Below are positions 9,772 through 18,090 of a stretch of 64,000 nt of DNA, piece by piece. The notes under the pieces are model-generated. The model saw only the letters and a list, made by a program, of their open reading frames with translations, searched no databases and was not told the origin of the DNA. A program made the translations under genes and the position numbers. Each line of letters starts with the position of its first letter. Positions within the stretch are counted from its first letter, which is position 1. This DNA is from SBAX01 sp964646605 (GTDB lineage: Bacteria > Planctomycetota > Phycisphaerae > UBA1845): positions 17,807 through 81,806 of the forward strand of contig CAZYEX010000107.1 of NCBI GenBank assembly GCA_964646605.1. Reading direction: 5' to 3'.

Positions 9772-10302
9772 ATGCGGCTTCCCCAAACCTGCGGCAGCGT
9801 GCTCATCGCAGCGGCGTTCTTCTTTTCCGCCGGCTGCCGCGCGTCCGGCCCGTCCGCAGGGAACTCGGAAAAGACCGCCAGAAAGAGTAAATTCCCGCCC
9901 GTCCGACAGGTGGTGTGCATGTTCGATCATCACCCCTGGATCAACGCCGATTCCGCCGGCGACCGCGATCCGGAAGGCATCCGCTATCGCGTCTTTCTCC
10001 ACGCCGATCACCCCAAGGGCGTGCTGCGCGAGGGCACGTTCCACATCGAGATGTACATGCTGACACGAACTGCCGAGCAAGAGGTCGAGCGCCACCTGGT
10101 CAGCGACTGGCATTACCCCACCAGCCGCTTCAATACGGTCGCCGCCAAAGTTTGCGGCGAGGGGTATCACGTTCAGTTGCGCTGGGCGAAAAAGGAAATC
10201 GCCGGACACGAGGTCGAACTCATCACTCGTTTCGAGGACCCCTCCGGCTACACCGTTCGCGGCGGCACCAAGCGCATCCGCGTTCCCAAATACGTTTCGT
10301 AG
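9772..10302 (+). CDS. small lipoprotein of unknown function downstream of the secretin
   Basis: A 176-residue protein. ATG 9772 is preferred over 9754 because GAAGGA lies 8 bases before it. The N-terminus is a lipoprotein signal (hydrophobic AAAFFF then lipobox SAGC), so the mature protein should be membrane-anchored at its Cys. The rest has no motif I recognise; alternating polar and hydrophobic residues suggest a beta-rich fold. It follows the secretin gene by 56 bases on the same strand and is probably cotranscribed. Small lipoproteins next to secretin genes are often pilotins that take the secretin to the outer membrane. That role is only inference from position. Confidence 0.7.
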   Translation: MRLPQTCGSVLIAAAFFFSAGCRASGPSAGNSEKTARKSKFPPVRQVVCMFDHHPWINADSAGDRDPEGIRYRVFLHADHPKGVLREGTFHIEMYMLTRTAEQEVERHLVSDWHYPTSRFNTVAAKVCGEGYHVQLRWAKKEIAGHEVELITRFEDPSGYTVRGGTKRIRVPKYVS

Positions 10303-10336
10303 TCACCGTTGCACACGCGGAAACGCGGGCCGCGGC

Positions 10337-12574
10337 TCATGCGACTTCGACGAGGTTCAGCGCCTGACCATAGCGCCGCGCGACCTCCCTCCCCAGTAGG
10401 GCATGGGCGGGATGCGAGAGAGCCGGATCGCCGCGAAGGATGGCCGCGGCGTCGTCACGGGCGGCGGTGATGAGGTCCAGGTCGTTCACCAGATCGGCGA
10501 CTTTCAAGGTCGGAAGCCCGTGTTGCCGCGTTCCCAGGAGTTCCCCCGGGCCGCGAAGGCGAAGGTCCTCTTCCGCGATCCGGAAACCGTCGGTGGTCTG
10601 GGTCATGATCTTGAGCCGAGCGAGAGCGACCTCGCCGCCGCCCTCACAGAACAGCAGGCAATAGGATTTCTTCTCTCCGCGTCCGATCCGCCCGCGGAGC
10701 TGGTGCAGTTGACTCAGGCCGTAACGTTCGGCGTGCTGCACGGCCATAATCGTGGCGTTGGGAACGTCCACCCCGACTTCGATGACGGTCGTGGCCACCA
10801 GAGCGTGGATTGCGCCGGACCGAAAGCGCCGCATCACCTCCTCCTTTTCCGCTGGTTTCATCCGTCCGTGGAGCAGGCCGACGTGGAATCCGCTAAGGAC
10901 CCCGCCGGCCAATCGCCGGGCCTCCCCCGTCGCTGCTTTGAGAGGCAGCGAGTCGGACTCCTCCACCAGGGGATAGACGACGAAGGCCTGTTCGCCGCGG
11001 CTCAAACGGGTCCGAACGAACTGCCACGCCTTCTCCGTGTCGTTATCCGACACCAAACGAGTGACAACGGGCTGTCGCCCGGGCGGGGCGTCGCGGATGG
11101 TGGAAACGTCTAAGTCTCCGAAGTAGGTCATGGCCAGCGTCCGCGGGATGGGTGTCGCGGTGAGGACCAGAACGTGCGGGGCGACGCCCTTCTGACGAGC
11201 CCGAGCCCTTTGGGCGACGCCGAACTTGTGTTGCTCGTCGATGATCACTAACCCCAGGTCCGCGAACGCCACTCGCTCTTCGAGAACCGCGTGCGTGCCG
11301 ATGAGCCAGTCCGTTTCGCCGCTGCGAAGAGTGCGAAGAAGCGCCGCCCGCTTCGACTTGGGCGTCGAACCGGCCAGATATGCGATCCGCACCCGGCTGC
11401 CCTGAAGATATTGCTCCACCTTGGCGAAATGCTGGGCGGCGAGAACCTCGGTGGGGGCGAGCAATGCGACTTGCCGCCGGCGGGCGATTGCGGCCAACGC
11501 GGCGTAGACCGCGACCGCCGTTTTTCCCGCCCCCACGTCGGCTTGAAGAAGGCGGTTCATCGGTTCCGCGCGGGCCAAGTCGGCGCGGATTTCGGCGACG
11601 GCCTGGTCCTGTCCGCGGGTCAAGGCGAACGGAAACCGCCGGCGGATGCGTCCGTCGAGCCGTTCGTCCACAGGGATCGCCCCGGCCTTGGGACTGGCGG
11701 AGGTCCGGCGTCGGCTGAGCTGCACGGCGAGCTGACACAACAACAATTCGTCATACGCCAACCGCCGCCGTGCGATGGGCACCTCGTCAAACGACAGCGG
11801 GCGATGAAAGCGAAGAATGGCTGTGCGCCGTGGAGGAAGTTTCCGCCGGGCGCGAAGCTCGTGCGGCAACGGGTCTTCGATCGCGCTCAGCGCCGAATCC
11901 AGGATTCCATCGACGATGCGATGGATCTGACGGCTGGGCAGTTTGGCCGTCGCCGGATACACCGGTTCGTAGCGATCGTGATCGTCGGCCAGGGGATCGT
12001 CCACTTCGCCGTCGAAGAACGTGGTCTCCGGATTGGTAAATCGCGCCAGGTCGTCCGGAACCTCGACCTTGCCGCACAGTCGAACGATCCGCCCCGGTTC
12101 GACGAGGTCGCGAAGATAGGCACTGTGAAACCACCGCACACGGCATCGACCCGTGCCGTCCACGACGACCGCATGGATCACTTGATCACGTCGCGCCCCG
12201 TGGATGCGAACGTTGCGCAGCTCGCCCACCACCGTGGCCACACTTTCGTCCGTAAGGTCGCCGATGGGAACCGAGCGCGGTTTGAATTCGTGACGAAAGG
12301 GAAAGTGTTCGAGAAGGTCGCCGACCGTGCGAATGCCCAGGCGCTCAAACTCCGCCGCCCGCCGCGGACCCACGCCACGGACATACTGCACCGCGGTCTC
12401 GAGGGTCAGGTTCGCCTGCGGGCGCAGATCGAGCGCCGGGCCCGTCGCCGGGGAAGAGAAGGGGGGCGGACCGCCTCGTGGGGTCCTAATTAGGGAATCG
12501 TCAGCCGCTGCCCGACGCGGATCGCGTTCGGGTCGCGGAGGTCGGAGCGGTTGGCTTCGTAGATGTCCTTCCAC
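10337..12574 (-). CDS. recG: ATP-dependent DNA helicase RecG
   Basis: RecG remodels stalled replication forks and Holliday junctions. The protein shows the N-terminal wedge/OB region beginning near VQYVRGVGPRRAAEFERLGI, then the superfamily 2 helicase motifs: Walker A ADVGAGKT (about residue 345), motif II DEQH (about 443), TATPIPRT, and the RecG-typical HGRMKPAEKEEVM and HQLRGRIGRG. The 3' end is clear. The start is not: the longest frame begins at GTG 12574 inside the upstream LysM gene and overlaps it out of frame by 85 bases, where the LysM sequence is plainly the coding one. Translation may begin near 12490 or just inside, at a non-ATG codon. It is probably cotranscribed with the LysM gene. 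Confidence 0.95.
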   Translation of the reverse strand: MEGHLRSQPLRPPRPERDPRRAAADDSLIRTPRGGPPPFSSPATGPALDLRPQANLTLETAVQYVRGVGPRRAAEFERLGIRTVGDLLEHFPFRHEFKPRSVPIGDLTDESVATVVGELRNVRIHGARRDQVIHAVVVDGTGRCRVRWFHSAYLRDLVEPGRIVRLCGKVEVPDDLARFTNPETTFFDGEVDDPLADDHDRYEPVYPATAKLPSRQIHRIVDGILDSALSAIEDPLPHELRARRKLPPRRTAILRFHRPLSFDEVPIARRRLAYDELLLCQLAVQLSRRRTSASPKAGAIPVDERLDGRIRRRFPFALTRGQDQAVAEIRADLARAEPMNRLLQADVGAGKTAVAVYAALAAIARRRQVALLAPTEVLAAQHFAKVEQYLQGSRVRIAYLAGSTPKSKRAALLRTLRSGETDWLIGTHAVLEERVAFADLGLVIIDEQHKFGVAQRARARQKGVAPHVLVLTATPIPRTLAMTYFGDLDVSTIRDAPPGRQPVVTRLVSDNDTEKAWQFVRTRLSRGEQAFVVYPLVEESDSLPLKAATGEARRLAGGVLSGFHVGLLHGRMKPAEKEEVMRRFRSGAIHALVATTVIEVGVDVPNATIMAVQHAERYGLSQLHQLRGRIGRGEKKSYCLLFCEGGGEVALARLKIMTQTTDGFRIAEEDLRLRGPGELLGTRQHGLPTLKVADLVNDLDLITAARDDAAAILRGDPALSHPAHALLGREVARRYGQALNLVEVA

Positions 12575-12828
12575 CGTGCCTGGTCATTGTAATAGGTGCG
12601 AGCCAGCTTGTAGAGCGTGTCGCCCTTGGCCACGGTGTGCGAGCGACCGCCGCCCGCCGGACTCGAATACCCGCCCGCCGACGGAGACGCCGGATACGGC
12701 TCCGTCGCTTGATCCATCGTCGGATCATACGCGTCCGCGGTCGCATCCTTCTTTTTGAAGAGACTGCAACCCGTTAGGGCCGAGAGCAGGAATAGGGATG
12801 CAAAAAGGGCCTGTGCGTTCCGTCGCAT
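12490..12828 (-). CDS. LysM-domain lipoprotein
   Basis: A 112-residue lipoprotein. The N-terminus is a type II signal peptide ending in the lipobox LTGC, followed by a short Lys-rich then Gly/Ser/Pro-rich linker. A single C-terminal LysM domain occupies about residues 62-112 (HTVAKGDTLYKLARTYYND to RVGQRLTIP), the fold that binds peptidoglycan N-acetylglucosamine. GGAGGT sits 8 bases before the ATG. A good minus-strand promoter lies 55-80 bases upstream. Anchoring of something to peptidoglycan, or sensing, is plausible; no enzymatic domain is present. Confidence 0.9.
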   Translation of the reverse strand: MRRNAQALFASLFLLSALTGCSLFKKKDATADAYDPTMDQATEPYPASPSAGGYSSPAGGGRSHTVAKGDTLYKLARTYYNDQARWKDIYEANRSDLRDPNAIRVGQRLTIP

Positions 12829-12882
12829 AACGGCGACCTCCTGTCAAAAAGAGAACTCTGCGCTACCACAAAACCGCCTCCC

Positions 12883-12910
12883 ATGATAAACGGGGCGGTT
12901 TTTTTGTCAA
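12883..12910 (-). promoter_or_regulatory. sigma70-type promoter for the LysM-recG unit
   Basis: On the minus strand a perfect TTGACA (12910-12905) is followed by a 16-base spacer and TATCAT (12888-12883). Start of transcription would be near 12876, giving a leader of about 48 bases with a strong ribosome site. The same DNA holds an AACCGCC/GGCGGTT inverted repeat that spans the core promoter. Confidence 0.65.
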
Positions 12911-13031
12911 CAAGAAAAGTTTCCAGTTCGAGGCGGTTCGGTGATTCCCGAGACCCTCGATGCCCGCCTGCGAGCCACCGCCGGCGGTTTCTCGGCCCGA
13001 CCCAGAGCTGTGCATAAAAAACCGGGCGGCG

Positions 13032-13060
13032 TTTACTCCGTCTGGCGTTTCGGCTACAAT
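13032..13060 (+). promoter_or_regulatory. promoter for the secreted metalloprotease gene
   Basis: TTTACT at 13032-13037, a 17-base spacer and TACAAT at 13055-13060. Transcription would start near 13067, about 69 bases before ATG 13136. This is by inspection only. Confidence 0.5.
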
Positions 13061-13135
13061 CCCTTTGTTTTCCCGGTATCCAGGTTCCTCCACCCTGGTC
13101 GTGTGCCGGGAACCGTGGAATGGGGGGTTCCAGCG

Positions 13136-16100
13136 ATGGCAACTTTTAGGTCGGTACACCGCCCGGGCGTGCAAGGGGTGATTGTGTTGGCGCTGCTTGC
13201 CGGGTTTTTCCTGCCCGGCGTCGAGGGCCTGACTGCCGGTCCGCCGGGCGACACGGCCCCCGTTCGGCTTTTCACGCAGCCCGAGAACCTTGCCCACCGT
13301 CCTGGGATCGCCGTCCAACTCGTTCCCGAAGCGTTAGAATTACTCCGCCAGGGACCCGCCGAAACGCGCGTCAGGCTCCCTCTCTCCGCTTCGCGGGAGG
13401 TCGAGTTGCATTTGCAACGATTCGAGGTGACGACCCCGCAGACGCGGTTTCTCGTCGCCACCGGGCAGGGGCAGACCCTGGCGCCGCCTTCCCAGGTCCT
13501 GCTGTACCGTGGCGGCGTGGCGGGAGAGCCGTCCTCGCACGCCTTCCTCGCCGTCTCTCCACGCGGCGTGGTGAACGGCCGAATCACCCTCGCGGATTCA
13601 GAACGGTGGATCATCTCCAGTTCGGCCGCCCGCGTCGCCGGGGCCGCACCCGCCATCACGATTCATCAAGAGACCGGCCGAGGCGATCCTCCCGACTTCG
13701 CAGTGCCATGCGGTGTCACCGAGGCGCATCGCCGTACGCCGCCGCCGACGACCGTGGCCGGACCCGGCGTACCCAACCCCGGTCCGCACGTCGCCTTTGT
13801 GGCCGTGGACGCCGATCAAGAGTACACCCAGCTTTTCCCGGATGTAGCCAGCGCCGAGGATTATGTCGTCGCGGTCATCGGCGCCATCAGCGACATCTAT
13901 CGCCGCGACCTCAACGTGCGCCTGATCCTCTCCTTCGTGCGTCTGTGGCCGGTGGGCGGCGAGCCCTTCGAGGCTACAGACCTCGGCGGATTCGGCGACT
14001 ACTGGATCAACAACGAGGACACCACGGGACTGAACCTCGTCCACATGTTCAGCGGACGCCGCGACACGGGTTACGGCGGAATCGCCTACCTCGGCGGGTT
14101 CTGCGGCGGTCCCACCTTCGGGATCAGCGCCTTCTTCCTGGGCGGTTTCCCCAGCCCCATCGACGATCCGGACCTGGGCAACTGGGACGTGATCGTCTCG
14201 GCCCACGAAATGGGACACAACCTTGGCACGTTTCACACGCACGACGGATACAGCCCGCCCATCGACGACTGCGGCAACACCGGGGCCTGGGCCCTCGGCG
14301 AAATCATGAGCTACTGCCACACGACTCCGGGCGGACTGTACAACATCGAAATGCGCTTTTCGTCCCGCGTGCAGGACGTGATCGCCGACGAGGTAGCCTT
14401 CGAAGGGTGCCTGTGGTTCGACTGCAACGATAACAGCATCAACGACGCCCTGGACATCGGCGGGGTCAGCGCCGACGCCAACGGCAACGGCGTTCCCGAT
14501 GAGTGCGAGGACTGCAACAACAATGGGGTTCTCGACGACGCGGACATCGCCGGCGGAATGGTCGACATCGACGCCAACGGCGTGCCCGACGTTTGCGAAA
14601 CGGACTGCGACGCCAACACCCGCCCGGACGAGTGGGAGACGGCCACGGCCTTGAAACCCGACGCCAACGGCAACCGCGTCCCCGACGGATGCGAGGCGGA
14701 CTGCGATGGCGACACCTTCGCCGACTTCGTGGAGATCGCCGCCGCGGGATCGTCATCCGACGTGGATCGCAACGGCGTCCCCGACCTGTGCGAGGACTGC
14801 AACAACAACACCCTCCGCGATTGGGCGGACGCCGGCCGGCCCGATCACGTCTACGTCGCGGACCTGACCAACGACCACATCCGCGAGTATCACGCCCGAA
14901 GCGGAGTCATCGAACGGGTGTTGGGGGCGGGGTTGATCGTCGATCCGCATGACGTGGTCTTCGGACCCGATCGCCGACTGTACGTCGCCAGCTTCGGCAA
15001 TCACCGCGTGGTGAGGATCGATCCGGACACCGGTGGGGCGGTCGTCTTTGTCGCGGCCGGAGCGGGCGGTTTGAGCGGACCGGCGGGAGTCGCGTTCGGT
15101 CCCGACGGGCAACTGTACGTCAGCAGCAACGCAACGAACTCGGTGTTGAAATACGACGGTACGGACGGAGAGTTTCTAGGCGTGTTCGTCGCGGCCGGCG
15201 CCGGTGGATTGTCCGGCCCGCGAGACTTGGTGTTCACTCCGTCCGGCCAGCTTCTCGTGGCCACGTCGCTGAACTCGGTCCTCAAGTACGACGCCGTGGG
15301 TGCTCTCGATTCCACGTTCGTGACGCTCGGCAGCGGCGGATTGAGCGGACCGCGGGGAATGGTTTTTAAGCCCAACGGCAATTTGCTGGTCACCAGCTTC
15401 AACACCAACAGCATTCTGGAATACAACGCGGGCGGGGCCTTTGTGGGCCAGTTCAACGATCTTTTCACCCTGAACAACCCCTGGGGCATCGCCATCGGCC
15501 CCAACGGCAACGTCTACACCCCGCGGCACACGGGACCAATCCGGATCATCGAGTACGACATTGATAGCGGCGTCTACCAACGTTCGTTCATTCGCGGCGA
15601 TTCCTCACTGCTCGCCCCGACGGCGTTCGCCTTTCGTCCCCCCGACACGGCCCTGGACTGCAACGCCAACCGGCTGCCCGACGACTGCGACATCAACGGC
15701 GGAGGATCGGACGACATCAACGGGAATCAGATTCCCGACGAGTGCGAAAACTTCAATGTCCCCACGCCCGTGCATTTCGACTCCGCCCACGCCTCCCCGC
15801 GGTTTCTGCCCATCGTCGCCCCGGCTGTGGCGTCGGCAACCGGCGGATACAACGACACCGCCATTCGCGTCACCATGATCGATCTTCAAAACCCGAATCC
15901 GCCTCACATAGTGGGGCTGCCGCCGAATTTCAGCCGCTTTGAGTCGGGCACGTGTACGGCCGCGGGTGAAACGCTCGGATGCGCCCGATGGCTCGGCCCG
16001 CCAGGGACGTTCCTCGAATCCCAGGACAACCCGCTTGCCGGTTCCTTTCGGGCCGCGCGGCTCCAGTGTACACCGTACTATCACGATTGGTCCGCCGAGG

Positions 16101-16663
16101 GGACGGTGTACGTTGTCGGCGCCGAGACGATCCCCAGCTCGACGTATCACGTCCATAGTTTCGCCTCGGGTTGCAAGGGATGGGAAGCGAGTTGTACGGC
16201 GGTGTCGCCCCCGGAAGTAATCACCACCCGCCGTGCCGGTGACGTGGCTCCTGTGTTCACTCCGCCATCGACGACGACCCAGCCCGACGGTCTCGACGTC
16301 GCCGCCTTGGTCGACAAGTTCAAGAGCCTCCCGGGCGCCATCAGCAAGTCGGTCGTCCAACAACAACCCAACCTGCCCGATCTCCTCGGCGATGTCAGCG
16401 CCCTGGACGTCCTCGTGGTCGTGGACTACTTCAAGGGTCGCTTTTATCCGTTCAGCGGTCCATGCCCGTGCCCGTCTCCTGTTCCCTGCAACGCGACGGC
16501 CTGCGCGTCGTCGGCTGCGTGCGGCAGCGGGACGTGCGTCCGCACGTGCAGCAGCGGAGGCGGGAACGACGGACAGCCCTGCACGCGCGATTCACATTGC
16601 CCCGGCGGAACCTGCCTTGTGGGCGGATTCTGCCGCGACGCATGCGGGCGCTGCACGCCGTGA
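13136..16663 (+). CDS. secreted metzincin protease with Asp/Asn-rich repeats and an NHL-type beta-propeller
   Basis: About 1,175 residues from ATG 13136, chosen because a signal peptide follows at once (VIVLALLAGFFLPGVEG). Residues about 30-220 look like a propeptide. The catalytic domain carries HEMGHNLGTFHTHD, the metzincin HExxHxxGxxH site with zinc ligands His357, His361 and His367, and a Met-turn at Met391 (EIMSYC), so it is a reprolysin-like zinc protease. Four or five calcium-binding-like repeats follow (DANGNGVPDECE, DCNNNGVLDDAD), then about 270 residues of beta-propeller repeats (FGPDGQLYVSS, FKPNGNLLVTS), another Asp-rich repeat, a dockerin-like GDVSALDVLVVVDYF segment and a Cys-rich tail. 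It probably acts outside the cell on protein substrates. Arrangement seen; substrate unknown. Confidence 0.85.
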   Translation: MATFRSVHRPGVQGVIVLALLAGFFLPGVEGLTAGPPGDTAPVRLFTQPENLAHRPGIAVQLVPEALELLRQGPAETRVRLPLSASREVELHLQRFEVTTPQTRFLVATGQGQTLAPPSQVLLYRGGVAGEPSSHAFLAVSPRGVVNGRITLADSERWIISSSAARVAGAAPAITIHQETGRGDPPDFAVPCGVTEAHRRTPPPTTVAGPGVPNPGPHVAFVAVDADQEYTQLFPDVASAEDYVVAVIGAISDIYRRDLNVRLILSFVRLWPVGGEPFEATDLGGFGDYWINNEDTTGLNLVHMFSGRRDTGYGGIAYLGGFCGGPTFGISAFFLGGFPSPIDDPDLGNWDVIVSAHEMGHNLGTFHTHDGYSPPIDDCGNTGAWALGEIMSYCHTTPGGLYNIEMRFSSRVQDVIADEVAFEGCLWFDCNDNSINDALDIGGVSADANGNGVPDECEDCNNNGVLDDADIAGGMVDIDANGVPDVCETDCDANTRPDEWETATALKPDANGNRVPDGCEADCDGDTFADFVEIAAAGSSSDVDRNGVPDLCEDCNNNTLRDWADAGRPDHVYVADLTNDHIREYHARSGVIERVLGAGLIVDPHDVVFGPDRRLYVASFGNHRVVRIDPDTGGAVVFVAAGAGGLSGPAGVAFGPDGQLYVSSNATNSVLKYDGTDGEFLGVFVAAGAGGLSGPRDLVFTPSGQLLVATSLNSVLKYDAVGALDSTFVTLGSGGLSGPRGMVFKPNGNLLVTSFNTNSILEYNAGGAFVGQFNDLFTLNNPWGIAIGPNGNVYTPRHTGPIRIIEYDIDSGVYQRSFIRGDSSLLAPTAFAFRPPDTALDCNANRLPDDCDINGGGSDDINGNQIPDECENFNVPTPVHFDSAHASPRFLPIVAPAVASATGGYNDTAIRVTMIDLQNPNPPHIVGLPPNFSRFESGTCTAAGETLGCARWLGPPGTFLESQDNPLAGSFRAARLQCTPYYHDWSAEGTVYVVGAETIPSSTYHVHSFASGCKGWEASCTAVSPPEVITTRRAGDVAPVFTPPSTTTQPDGLDVAALVDKFKSLPGAISKSVVQQQPNLPDLLGDVSALDVLVVVDYFKGRFYPFSGPCPCPSPVPCNATACASSAACGSGTCVRTCSSGGGNDGQPCTRDSHCPGGTCLVGGFCRDACGRCTP

Positions 16664-16694
16664 GCGAGACCGTTGTTTCTTCCCCGCCGCGGGC

Positions 16695-16724
16695 CTGACG
16701 TTCCCCTCGCGTAGCGGCTATAAT
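16695..16724 (+). promoter_or_regulatory. promoter with -10 box abutting the MacB-like start codon
   Basis: CTGACG at 16695-16700, an 18-base spacer and a perfect TATAAT at 16719-16724. Transcription should begin near 16731, so ATG 16727 would lie upstream of the transcript and ATG 16733 would be almost at its 5' end. This suggests a leaderless mRNA. Confidence 0.6.
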
Positions 16725-16726
16725 TC

Positions 16727-17950
16727 ATGGCCATGAACCCGTTGATCGTGGTTTCCGAAGCCTTGCGAAGTCTGGGCAAGAACAAGATTCGCACGGCCCT
16801 GTCCGTGCTGGGAATCGTGATCGGCATCGCTGCGGTCATCACCATGATCGCAGTGGGCGAGGGCGCGCGGCGGCGGGTCGAGAAAGAGATCGCGACCCTC
16901 GGCGACGACTGGATCATGGTCTCGTATTGGGGCGTGCAGCGCGGCGGTTCGCGCCGCCAGCAGGGGTTGCCGCCCAACCTCACCAGCGAGGACGCCAACG
17001 CCATCGACCGCGAGTGCTCCGCCGTCCGCGCCGCGACCCCCGTCAACCGCATCTCCATGCAGGTCGTGTCGGGTTTCGGCAATTACCAGACCAACGTCAT
17101 CGGCACCCGGCCCGCCTATTTCGACATCCGCCGATGGCGGGCGATCGAAGGGCGGGAGTTCAACGTCGACGACATGCGCATGCTGCACAAGGTGTGTTGC
17201 ATCGGCACGACGGTAGCCCGCGAGTTGTTCGGGGCGGTCAATCCCGTCGGGCAAACGGTGCGGATCAACCGCGTGGCCTTCGATGTCATCGGCCTGCTCG
17301 AGCCCAAGGGGGTGGGCAGCGACGGGCGCGACAATGACGACACGGTGCTCGTGCCCTTCACTTCCTTGGAGCGCTATCTGGCGGGCAGCGAGCGCTCCGG
17401 CACGCTCCTCGCCGCGGCCAAGTACGGCACCGACCCCGCTGTCGCCAAGCAGCAACTCCGCGACCTGCTCCGCCAGCGGCACCGACTTTCCGACGACGAG
17501 GACGACGACTTCCGCATCTTCGACCGTTCGCTCACCATGCAGGCCAACGCCGAGGCCACGAGGACCTTCAACGCCCTGCTCACCACCATCGCCTCGATTT
17601 CCCTGCTGGTGGGCGGCGTGGGGATCATGAACATCATGCTGGTGTCGGTCACCGAACGGACCCGCGAGATCGGACTGCGCATGGCCATCGGCGCGGGCGG
17701 ACATCAGATTCTGGAGCAGTTTTTGTGCGAAGCGATCGTGCTTTGCAGCCTGGGCGGCATGTTCGGTTTTGGACTGGGCTGGGGCGCCTCCCGCTTCGTC
17801 TCCTGGAAATACGAATGGGAGACGATCATCTCCCCCTGGATGGCCGCGATCGCCGTAGCCTTCGCCACGCTGGTCGGCGTGTTCTTCGGCTTCTACCCCG
17901 CTTGGCGAGCGAGTCGGCTCGACCCTATTGATGCGCTGCGCTACGAGTGA
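16727..17950 (+). CDS. MacB/FtsX-type ABC transporter permease
   Basis: A 407-residue inner-membrane permease (start 16733 gives 405). It has the MacB layout: an N-terminal transmembrane helix (IRTALSVLGIVIGIAAVITM) followed by the conserved GEGARRRVEKEI, a large periplasmic domain (about residues 60-270), then three C-terminal helices including the FtsX signature region VGGVGIMNIMLVSVTERTRE and IGLRMAIGA. MacB-type proteins use mechanotransmission rather than classical transport, driven by a cytoplasmic ATPase. Here the ATPase domain is absent and no separate ATPase gene adjoins it. The partner must be encoded elsewhere. Start choice favours 16733 because the -10 box ends at 16724. Confidence 0.9.
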   Translation: MAMNPLIVVSEALRSLGKNKIRTALSVLGIVIGIAAVITMIAVGEGARRRVEKEIATLGDDWIMVSYWGVQRGGSRRQQGLPPNLTSEDANAIDRECSAVRAATPVNRISMQVVSGFGNYQTNVIGTRPAYFDIRRWRAIEGREFNVDDMRMLHKVCCIGTTVARELFGAVNPVGQTVRINRVAFDVIGLLEPKGVGSDGRDNDDTVLVPFTSLERYLAGSERSGTLLAAAKYGTDPAVAKQQLRDLLRQRHRLSDDEDDDFRIFDRSLTMQANAEATRTFNALLTTIASISLLVGGVGIMNIMLVSVTERTREIGLRMAIGAGGHQILEQFLCEAIVLCSLGGMFGFGLGWGASRFVSWKYEWETIISPWMAAIAVAFATLVGVFFGFYPAWRASRLDPIDALRYE

Positions 17951-17977
17951 CGGGCCGCGCCGCGGGACCAACCCGCG

Positions 17978-18006
17978 TTGACGCGGCGCTACGTCGTCCT
18001 TACGAT
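17978..18006 (+). promoter_or_regulatory. promoter for the prpB-citrate synthase pair
   Basis: TTGACG at 17978-17983, a 17-base spacer and TACGAT at 18001-18006. Start of transcription near 18013 would give a leader of about 78 bases before ATG 18091. Confidence 0.5.
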
Positions 18007-18090
18007 TCCGTGCATCGAGTTTCGCTCTTTCGATGGGCGGGGTTGGATTCTCGACTTACGGTCGGGACCGTCCACGCCGACGTGATTCGT

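Noticed and set aside
12870..12905. AACCGCC/GGCGGTT hairpin with a T-run read as a plus-strand terminator
   Set aside because: No plus-strand gene ends nearby, and the same DNA contains a better-supported minus-strand promoter.
12941..13135. N-terminal extension of the metalloprotease frame to 12941
   Set aside because: The extra 65 residues precede a good signal peptide and overlap the promoter candidate at 13032-13060.
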